Positions 1 to 7,362 of a DNA stretch of 7,362 nt are shown piece after piece. Source of the DNA: Actinomycetota bacterium (GTDB lineage: Bacteria; Actinomycetota; Actinomycetes; Nanopelagicales; Nanopelagicaceae); contig CANHRF010000051.1 of the NCBI GenBank assembly GCA_947463335.1, positions 1 through 7,362 of the forward strand. The letters are read 5' to 3'. The first letter of the stretch is position 1; every line of letters begins with the position of its first letter. The position numbers and the translations under genes are program-made. The notes under the pieces are model-generated. The model saw only the letters and a program-made list of their open reading frames with translations. It was not told the DNA's origin and did no database searches.

Positions 1-398
1 CTTGGTTTATTGTCAGGTGGTGCACAACGAACTGCGCAAAGAATGCGCGTATTGATTAACTGTTGGCCATCATCTTTACTCTTGCTAGTAGCGATTTTGG
101 CTAAACCATTCTTGTGCAGGGATTTGTATAACCAATCCCCTGATGAATCTCCAGTGAAGACACGACCGGTACGGTTTGCACCGTGCGCTCCAGGAGCAAG
201 GCCCAGGATTACCAACTGCGCATTGGCGGGACCAAATCCTGGAACTGGTTTGCCCCAGTACTTTTCGTTTTCGTAAGCTTTACGTTTTACAACCGCAACT
301 TCTTCGCGCCATTCGACAAGTCTTGGGCATTTCTTACATTTAACAATTGCCGAATCCAGCAGGTCTAGCGATTTATACAAGCGACCAAGCCATTCCAT
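1..398 (-). CDS. udgB: Family 5 uracil-DNA glycosylase (UdgB type), 3' end cut by window edge
   Basis: This is a base-excision-repair enzyme that removes uracil, and in this family also other deaminated bases, from DNA. The first 132 codons are present and the C-terminus lies past position 1. I read the start as ATG at 398, giving MEWLGRLYKSL. Residues 21-24 (CKKC) are the first pair of cysteines of the 4Fe-4S cluster known in families 4 and 5. C125 in VRCAPPDNKP is a likely third ligand, and the fourth should lie outside the window. The block YWGKPVPGFG (47-56) and motif A GLAPGAHGANRTGR (66-79) followed by FTGD (81-84) are the family 5 signature. Motif A carries no Asp/Asn catalytic residue, as is usual for UdgB. 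The start overlaps the end of ppx by 26 bases and has no clear Shine-Dalgarno, which suggests translational coupling. Family assignment is firm; the activity range is inferred. Confidence 0.9.
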   Translation of the reverse strand, partial: MEWLGRLYKSLDLLDSAIVKCKKCPRLVEWREEVAVVKRKAYENEKYWGKPVPGFGPANAQLVILGLAPGAHGANRTGRVFTGDSSGDWLYKSLHKNGLAKIATSKSKDDGQQLINTRILCAVRCAPPDNKP

Positions 399-1281
399 CG
401 AGAATATCTGATTCGGATGCAACGAATTCAGAAGCACCGGTTGCCCGCATAATGCGCGATAGAACAAGTGATCCTGCAGAAATTACATCGACTCGCCCTG
501 GGTGCATATAACCAAGTGCTTCGCGCTCGGCGCGGTCCATCTTGATGAAGCTTTGTGAAACTTGGTGAACTTTCTCAGCTGAAATGTGTGAGAGATGAAT
601 TGAGTAACGATCGTATTCAGGAAGGTTTAAAGCGGCTGCTGCAACAGTTGTTGCAGTGCCAGCGACGGCGATAAGTGTCTGCGCTTTGGTGATTGGGACG
701 ATCTTTGCAGCTTGTGCGATTGCTTCGTCGATATCTTCAGTTGCCGCTGCTACTTGTCCTGGATCTGGCTTGTCACCAGTGAAGTGGCGTTCTGACATAC
801 GGACACAGCCAATGTTTACGCTCTTGGCTGCTTCTACTGAATCGGTACCGAAGACGAATTCAGTAGAGCCTCCGCCGATATCTATAACTAGAAATGGTCC
901 ATCGCTGGCAGGTAAATCTTTAGTTGCTCCCATAAATGACAGGCGAGCTTCTTCATCTCCTGAGATAACTTCAGGGCGAATCCCTAACCGCTCAAAGACG
1001 CCTTCGATAAATAGATCGCGGTTGCTGGCATCGCGGGTGGCGCTGGTTGCGCAGAATCTAATCTTTTCAACACCGCGCTTAGCGATTTCGACGGCAAAAA
1101 GATCTACTGCGGCAAGTGTGCGGGCGATGGCATCAGGATGAAATTGGCCAGACTTATCAACGCCTTGTCCTAAGCGGACAACTTCCATTAAGCGAATGAC
1201 TTCGCGAAAGTTTGTGCCATCAATATCTGCGATTAGTAAACGAATTGAATTAGTACCGCAATCTATGGCTGCTACTCGCAT
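373..1281 (-). CDS. ppx: Ppx/GppA-family exopolyphosphatase / pppGpp phosphatase
   Basis: This is a 302-residue cytoplasmic phosphatase of the ASKHA (actin/sugar-kinase) fold that splits phosphate from polyphosphate ends or from pppGpp. Visible motifs are the first phosphate loop DCGTNS (7-12), the SGDEEAR block (108-113-ish) with E111 matching the family's catalytic glutamate, the second loop DIGGGSTE (134-141), AGTATT (208-213) and a C-terminal SDILDGM. It is a short form with only the two catalytic lobes and no C-terminal HD-like extension as in E. coli Ppx, matching the short actinobacterial paralogues. An in-frame ATG at 1299 would add six residues. I chose 1281 because MRVAAIDCGTNS is where the family begins and because GGAAAG lies seven bases upstream. 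It overlaps the DUF501 stop by 10 bases. Polyphosphate versus alarmone preference cannot be told from sequence. Confidence 0.93.
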   Translation of the reverse strand: MRVAAIDCGTNSIRLLIADIDGTNFREVIRLMEVVRLGQGVDKSGQFHPDAIARTLAAVDLFAVEIAKRGVEKIRFCATSATRDASNRDLFIEGVFERLGIRPEVISGDEEARLSFMGATKDLPASDGPFLVIDIGGGSTEFVFGTDSVEAAKSVNIGCVRMSERHFTGDKPDPGQVAAATEDIDEAIAQAAKIVPITKAQTLIAVAGTATTVAAAALNLPEYDRYSIHLSHISAEKVHQVSQSFIKMDRAEREALGYMHPGRVDVISAGSLVLSRIMRATGASEFVASESDILDGMAWSLV

Positions 1282-1763
1282 GGTTGCTCTTTCCACCATT
1301 CCGGAAGTTTTGAGAGGGCTTCATCCCCGAGGGGGTTTACGTCAGGTCCAGCTGAAAGTGAATGTGCAACAAGTGAATGTAAACATTTGACGCGATTTGG
1401 CATTCCGCCGGCAGAGATTCCTTCTACTTCTGGAACATCCATCTTTAACGCTGCGCGTGCTTCAAGATAATCATCGTGGGCTGCTGCGTATGCACCTGCG
1501 AGTTCGTGATCAGTTGTAAGGCGCTCATTCATATCCGCCATTAAACCTGTTGATTCCAGAGTTGAAATCGCCGCGGTTAAACGAGGGCAGGTTGCGTAGT
1601 AAAAAGTAGGAAATGGTTCGCCGTGGCTTAATCGTGGTGGAGTTTCAACGACTGCAGGATTGCCGCAAGGGCAGCGATAAGAAATTGCGTGAACATCGCG
1701 CGGAGTTCTTCCGAGCTGAACTTCGATGCAATCCAAATCTTTTTGCGTAGCTTTATCGCTCAT
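1272..1763 (-). CDS. DUF501 family protein, function unknown
   Basis: This 163-residue soluble protein belongs to the actinobacterial DUF501 family. I recognise it from the conserved blocks RCPCG (30-34), LSHGEPFPTFYYATCPRL (45-62) and GGMPNRVKCLHSLVAHSLS (119-137), followed by NPLGD. No signal peptide or membrane segment is seen. Cysteines C31, C33, C59 and C127 together with H129 and H134 lie inside the conserved blocks and could bind a metal; this is inference, as the family has no established function that I know of. The gene sits 3 bases after the FtsB-like stop and its last 10 bases overlap the ppx start. There is no good Shine-Dalgarno before the ATG, so translation is probably coupled to the upstream gene. 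In Actinobacteria this family is usually found between the septum protein and ppx, as here. Confidence 0.92.
   Translation of the reverse strand: MSDKATQKDLDCIEVQLGRTPRDVHAISYRCPCGNPAVVETPPRLSHGEPFPTFYYATCPRLTAAISTLESTGLMADMNERLTTDHELAGAYAAAHDDYLEARAALKMDVPEVEGISAGGMPNRVKCLHSLVAHSLSAGPDVNPLGDEALSKLPEWWKEQPCE
1289..1294 (-). promoter_or_regulatory. Ribosome binding site deciding the ppx start
   Basis: GGAAAG reads on the minus strand seven bases before the ATG at 1281. The alternative ATG at 1299 has no comparable purine run at a good distance (CTTCCGGA directly abuts it). This favours the shorter ppx product. Confidence 0.5.
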
Positions 1764-1766
1764 TAA

Positions 1767-2195
1767 CTACAGACCAGATTCAGTAACCGATGCAATTAAC
1801 TTGGTATACCAAGGAGCACCTTCTGGAAGTTGTCCGGCAATCTGGGTTGTTTGTGGCTGAGCCTTCGTAATATCTGTACCTGTGACAATGTATTGACGTT
1901 CTCCGGGCATTACAAAGTGCAGACGCTCACGCGCTTGCGACTTTATGTAATTTGGATCTTGCCAAGTACTTAACTCCGCGCGAGCTTTTTCTAAAGCGGT
2001 GCGATCTGACGCTACTTGTGATTTAAGTGCGCTGATTTGTGCACGTTGTGTGAAGTAGTTCTTGATCGGTGGAGCCAGAGTCAAAGTAAAGATAAAGATG
2101 ATTGCAATCAGCGCTAAAGGACGAGCGTTGCCACGAGCACGACGACGGTTGGATGGACGTCGTGATGATGAATAACTGCGACGTCGGCGGCGCAT
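1767..2195 (-). CDS. ftsB: FtsB/DivIC-like septum formation initiator protein
   Basis: This 142-residue bitopic membrane protein is of the FtsB/DivIC type, which in other bacteria pairs with FtsL and FtsQ in the divisome and helps activate septal peptidoglycan synthesis. Layout: a very basic cytoplasmic tail with 12 arginines in the first 25 residues, one membrane segment about 26-42 (PLALIAIIFIFTLTLAPP), then an extracytoplasmic coiled coil about 48-77. The short block WQDPNYIKSQARERLHFVMP (78-97) is characteristic of the family. The tail to 142 is rich in Gln, Thr and Pro and probably flexible. The ATG at 2195 comes 14 bases after the eno stop, with AAGG about nine bases upstream. The pairing with enolase is conserved in Actinobacteria. 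The names FtsB and DivIC are used interchangeably for this family, so the symbol is a convention rather than proof of orthology. Confidence 0.9.
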   Translation of the reverse strand: MRRRRRSYSSSRRPSNRRRARGNARPLALIAIIFIFTLTLAPPIKNYFTQRAQISALKSQVASDRTALEKARAELSTWQDPNYIKSQARERLHFVMPGERQYIVTGTDITKAQPQTTQIAGQLPEGAPWYTKLIASVTESGL

Positions 2196-2209
2196 GGCGA
2201 AAGCCTTAA

Positions 2210-4199
<1,990 letters not shown>

Positions 4200-4203
4200 C
4201 GTT

Positions 4204-4809
4204 TTACTTATTTGAAGGAACTACTGCGTCGCCAGTTACTTTGCCGGCTACAACATCGCCCGCTTCGTTATCCCAAACGCCGTAGCGCGGGTTAATGGTG
4301 ACGCCAAGTGTTTTTGCTTTGGCGTTGAGCAATTCGCCAACTCTCGTTGAAACTTCTGTCTCGGCTACGCCAGATGCAGAAAGCGCAGCAGCTACTTGAT
4401 CAGAAATCACAATCGCTCGTACATAAGTATCAAAATCTTGCGCTGCAATTGCGGCATTTACCAAGTTCTTTGGAAGCTCTGCTTCGCCACCAACTGATTG
4501 AATGATCGCTGCTTTCTTTGATGCGATTTCGCTAGAAGTGACTTCGAGCTTTAACTCTTTAGCGATCTCATCAAAGGTGTGCATCAAAATCTTGAAGCGT
4601 AATTGTCCGCGGTTTAACTCTTCGCCAGTTTCAAGCTGCATCTGTGAAGTATCAACTTTGCTGCGCTCTGCGATTACCGCATCAATGCTGCTCTGAAGTT
4701 CGGTCTGTGTGATCTTGAAGCCGCCGACATTAGCTGCTTCATTTGTTTGCGAGCAGCCAGTTAAAAAGAGCGCTGATGCAATTGCCAGGACAGTCAGGAT
4801 CTTCTTCAC
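4204..4809 (-). CDS. SurA N-terminal-like lipoprotein
   Basis: This is a 201-residue exported lipoprotein. The signal peptide is clear: [19 protein letters not shown], with lipobox LTGC and C19 as the acylated residue, so the mature protein should be anchored on the outer face of the cytoplasmic membrane. The helical region about 28-150 ([20 protein letters not shown] onward) resembles the N-terminal chaperone domain of SurA-type proteins. No parvulin prolyl-isomerase domain follows. The end carries [11 protein letters not shown] (174-184), a motif I associate with actinobacterial lipoproteins of this type next to mfd and mazG. The start is GTG, overlapping the mfd stop in the four bases GTGA (4809-4806), so translation is probably coupled. 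A periplasmic-side holdase role is an inference; the exact client is unknown. The SurA-like assignment is moderate, the lipoprotein assignment strong. Confidence 0.8.
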   Translation of the reverse strand: MKKILTVLAIASALFLTGCSQTNEAANVGGFKITQTELQSSIDAVIAERSKVDTSQMQLETGEELNRGQLRFKILMHTFDEIAKELKLEVTSSEIASKKAAIIQSVGGEAELPKNLVNAAIAAQDFDTYVRAIVISDQVAAALSASGVAETEVSTRVGELLNAKAKTLGVTINPRYGVWDNEAGDVVAGKVTGDAVVPSNK

Positions 4810-7362
4810 GTTGTGCTCGCTTTCGTCATTTGGTCAACGACCTCGGTAACCCAGGTCAGGAGAGAAGTATCCACTATTTCCGTCGTTGGTTTAGACGGGT
4901 TCCATGCGGGATTTTTAGGCAAGGTAATCAATGCAGTGCGGGTTGGGGCCTTATATATCGAACCTGGATATAGGCGGGTTAACCGCAATTGACGCGATTC
5001 TGGCAAGGTCAACGGTGCAAGGCGTAAGAATTTTCCAGTCGCCACAACTTCTCGAATTCCGTGAGATTTAGCCAATGCGCGAAGCTGTGCAACTGCTAAC
5101 AAAGCGCTTGCTTCTTCAGGTAGTTCACCGAATCTATCCAGTAACTCTTCTCGGATCGATTGCACATCAGTGGGTTTAGCAACATCTGCCAAGCGGCGAT
5201 AAAGATCTAAACGTAAACGCTCTCCCGGTACATAACTCTCGGCCAGGTGTGCATTAATTGGGAGTTCAACTTTGCATTCATATGCTTCTTCTTCTTTATC
5301 AATAATGCCGGTCTTGTAATCATTAACCGCTTCACCAACCATGCGCATATATAAATCAAAACCGACATCTGCGATATGCCCAGACTGTTCTCCTCCGAGG
5401 AGATTTCCTGCACCGCGGATTTCTAGATCCTTTAAGGCAACGCGCATACCAGCGCCTAAATCTGTGTTTGTGGCAATCGTCTTCAAACGATCTAGCGCGA
5501 CTTCAGTTAAAGGCTGATCTGGTGGATAGAGGAAATATGCATAAGCGCGATCGCGGCCACGGCCAACACGACCACGTAATTGATGAAGTTGAGAAAGTCC
5601 AAAGTTGTCAGCACGTTCGACGATTAAAGTGTTGGCATTTGCAATATCTAATCCGCTTTCGACAATCGTGGTGCAGACAAGAACATCAAAGTCGCGGTTC
5701 CAGAATGCCAAGATGACATCTTCCAGCGCACCTTCACTCATCTGCCCGTGCGCAATTCGAATCCGCGCTTCAGGTACTAACTCTTGAATCTTCGCTGCGG
5801 CACGATCTATAGATTCAACCCGGTTGTGAATATAGAAAACTTGTCCATCACGTAAAAGTTCACGATGGATTGCGGCGCGAATCTGTGCATCTTCGGCCGC
5901 GCCTACATAAGTGAGAATCGGATGGCGTTCTTCTGGCGGGGTTGTGATCGTGGACATTTCACGGATTCCGGTGACCGCCATTTCTAAAGTGCGCGGAATC
6001 GGCGTTGCCGACATTGCCAGAACATCCACTGTTGTCCGCATCTTTTTAAGCGATTCTTTCTGTTCTACCCCGAAGCGCTGTTCTTCATCTACGACGACGA
6101 GACCTAAATCTTTGAAGACTACATCTTGCGAGAGCAAACGATGGGTACCGATGACAACATCAACGCTGCCGCTTGCGAGCTCTGCCAAGATATCTTTCGA
6201 CTCTTTCGCGCTATTAAATCTGGAAAGGCCAGCTACTTTTAACGGGAATCCGGCATAACGTTCGGCGAATGTTTTCGCGTGTTGTTGTACCAACAAAGTG
6301 GTCGGCACCAACACCGCAACTTGTTTTCCATCCTGCACAGCTTTAAAAGCGGCACGGATAGCAATTTCAGTCTTGCCATAACCCACATCACCACAAATGA
6401 TGCGATCCATTGGATAAGGCTTTTCCATATCGCGCTTTACTTCATCAATGGTCGATAACTGATCTGGCGTTTCAATATAAGAGAAAGCATCTTCTAACTC
6501 TCGTTGCCACGGAGTGTCAGGTGAGAAAGCAAAGCCTGGCGAACTCGTGCGGGCGGCATATAAACGAATCAATTCACCAGCGATTTGTTTAACCGCCTTG
6601 CGGGCGCGACCTTTCGCCTTCTGCCACTCACCGCTTCCGATTCGGTGCACTGTTGGCGATTCGCCACCGATGTACTTGCTAACTTGTTCCAAAGTATCGG
6701 TTGGCACAAATACCCGATCGCCGGGTTGTCCACGTTTGGCAGGGGCATATTCAATTACTAAATACTCTCTGGTGATTCCACCGATGGTGCGCTGCACCAT
6801 TTCTACATATCTACCAATTCCGTGTTGCTCGTGTACAACGAAATCCCCCGCACGCAGTTCTAGCGGATCAACTGCTTGTTTACGTTTGGATGGCATGCGT
6901 GCGCCATCTTTTGCTGAGGCTTTGCTGCCAGTTAAGTCGCGTTCGGTAATAAAGAGAATTTTCGCTGCATCAGATGAAAACCCGTGTGCGATCGCAGATT
7001 GCGTAATGTGCACCGAAGCCTTTGTTGGAATCGCCCGCAGCTCCGGAACGATTACTACTGGTATATCAGCGTTGCGAAAGATCCCGGCATAACGCTCCGC
7101 CATTCCGATACCTGCCGCTGAAAAAATTATGCTGAAACCAGCGTCAACCGCACTTTGCAAGGTAGCGATCAAACGATCCATATCCGCACGTAACGGATCA
7201 ATTGCCTGAAAATCTAGAAAGGTTGCAGCAGTATCTAGATCAGATCCAAATGGATTAAAGGCGCGCGAAGTCAGTTGGAAGCGCGAGATCTCTGCACTTA
7301 AATCTTCCCAAGAAAGATAAGTTGCATCAGTGACCGGCAGCGGAGCTGCTGCACCGAGCGCA
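4806..7362 (-). CDS. mfd: Transcription-repair coupling factor Mfd, 5' end beyond window edge
   Basis: Mfd is a DNA translocase that removes RNA polymerase stalled at lesions and recruits UvrA/UvrB for nucleotide excision repair. The frame is open to the right edge, so the visible 851 residues are the C-terminal part of a protein usually near 1150-1200; the ATG at 7181 is internal. In visible-fragment numbering: the end of the UvrB-like region (1-160), the CarD-like RNA polymerase interaction module (about 168-235, [15 protein letters not shown]), Walker A GDVGYGKT (324-331), DEEQ box (425-428), motif [11 protein letters not shown] (451-458), motif [15 protein letters not shown] (594-606), and the TRG translocation motif region ending in [17 protein letters not shown] (646-662). 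The C-terminal regulatory domain begins around [19 protein letters not shown]. All helicase motifs are intact. It is the first gene of the visible cluster, and its stop overlaps the lipoprotein start. Confidence 0.97.
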   Translation of the reverse strand, partial: ALGAAAPLPVTDATYLSWEDLSAEISRFQLTSRAFNPFGSDLDTAATFLDFQAIDPLRADMDRLIATLQSAVDAGFSIIFSAAGIGMAERYAGIFRNADIPVVIVPELRAIPTKASVHITQSAIAHGFSSDAAKILFITERDLTGSKASAKDGARMPSKRKQAVDPLELRAGDFVVHEQHGIGRYVEMVQRTIGGITREYLVIEYAPAKRGQPGDRVFVPTDTLEQVSKYIGGESPTVHRIGSGEWQKAKGRARKAVKQIAGELIRLYAARTSSPGFAFSPDTPWQRELEDAFSYIETPDQLSTIDEVKRDMEKPYPMDRIICGDVGYGKTEIAIRAAFKAVQDGKQVAVLVPTTLLVQQHAKTFAERYAGFPLKVAGLSRFNSAKESKDILAELASGSVDVVIGTHRLLSQDVVFKDLGLVVVDEEQRFGVEQKESLKKMRTTVDVLAMSATPIPRTLEMAVTGIREMSTITTPPEERHPILTYVGAAEDAQIRAAIHRELLRDGQVFYIHNRVESIDRAAAKIQELVPEARIRIAHGQMSEGALEDVILAFWNRDFDVLVCTTIVESGLDIANANTLIVERADNFGLSQLHQLRGRVGRGRDRAYAYFLYPPDQPLTEVALDRLKTIATNTDLGAGMRVALKDLEIRGAGNLLGGEQSGHIADVGFDLYMRMVGEAVNDYKTGIIDKEEEAYECKVELPINAHLAESYVPGERLRLDLYRRLADVAKPTDVQSIREELLDRFGELPEEASALLAVAQLRALAKSHGIREVVATGKFLRLAPLTLPESRQLRLTRLYPGSIYKAPTRTALITLPKNPAWNPSKPTTEIVDTSLLTWVTEVVDQMTKASTT

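Noticed and set aside
10..368. Plus-strand short frames at the left edge
   Set aside because: They are antisense to the glycosylase, whose family motifs on the minus strand explain this region fully.
656..1141. A 161-residue plus-strand open frame
   Set aside because: It is antisense to the catalytic core of ppx; its composition is typical of a reverse-frame shadow and no family is recognised.
1282..1299. Alternative ATG of ppx adding MVERAT
   Set aside because: GGAAAG is placed for the ATG at 1281, and the family's conserved N-terminus begins there.
5207..5413. A 68-residue minus-strand frame within mfd
   Set aside because: It is an out-of-frame shadow overlapping the conserved TRG/C-terminal region of Mfd, with no ribosome binding site or domain.
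6514..7092. A 192-residue plus-strand open frame
   Set aside because: It lies wholly antisense to conserved Mfd coding sequence, has a low-complexity Ser/Pro/Cys-rich product and no recognisable domain.
4806..7181. Mfd starting at the ATG at 7181
   Set aside because: The frame stays open to 7361 with no stop, and the product would lack the UvrB-like N-terminal region of Mfd; the gene is cut by the window edge.

Overview
The window reads as one densely packed, fully co-directional block on the minus strand of an actinobacterial chromosome. In transcription order (right to left) it holds mfd (its 5' part lies beyond the right edge), a small SurA-N-like lipoprotein, mazG, eno, an FtsB/DivIC-type septum protein, a DUF501 protein, a Ppx/GppA phosphatase, and the first 132 codons of a family 5 uracil-DNA glycosylase cut by the left edge. 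The DUF501 protein, the arginine-rich FtsB-like protein next to enolase, and the UdgB-type glycosylase point to Actinobacteria. As I recall it, the order mfd, mazG, eno, FtsB-like, DUF501, ppx is also that of Mycobacterium tuberculosis around Rv1020-Rv1026. Base composition looks somewhat below 50% GC by eye, low for the phylum. A streamlined, low-GC freshwater actinobacterium (acI / Nanopelagicales type) would fit, but that placement is inference.

Region by region: 7362-4806 is Mfd, with its RNA-polymerase-binding module, both helicase lobes and C-terminal domain visible. 4809-4204 is a secreted lipoprotein whose GTG start overlaps the mfd stop as GTGA. 4199-3555 is MazG. 3554-3491 is the only gap longer than 15 bases; it holds the strong enolase ribosome binding site and a small GC-rich inverted repeat. 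3490-2210 is enolase. 2195-1767, 1763-1272 and 1281-373 are the FtsB-like, DUF501 and Ppx genes, spaced by 14 and 3 bases and then overlapping by 10. 398-1 is the glycosylase, overlapping the ppx end by 26 bases. Spacing implies a single operon or two nested ones, with a possible second promoter before eno.

Functionally the block mixes nucleic-acid protection (Mfd, UdgB, and MazG as nucleotide-pool cleaner), phosphate and alarmone metabolism (Ppx/GppA, MazG), glycolysis (enolase), division (FtsB-like) and envelope biology (lipoprotein). No RNA gene, mobile element, CRISPR array or prophage was seen, and no new system. The most notable points are a MazG whose second domain has lost its metal-binding motif, and a possible Cys/His metal site in the uncharacterised DUF501 protein.
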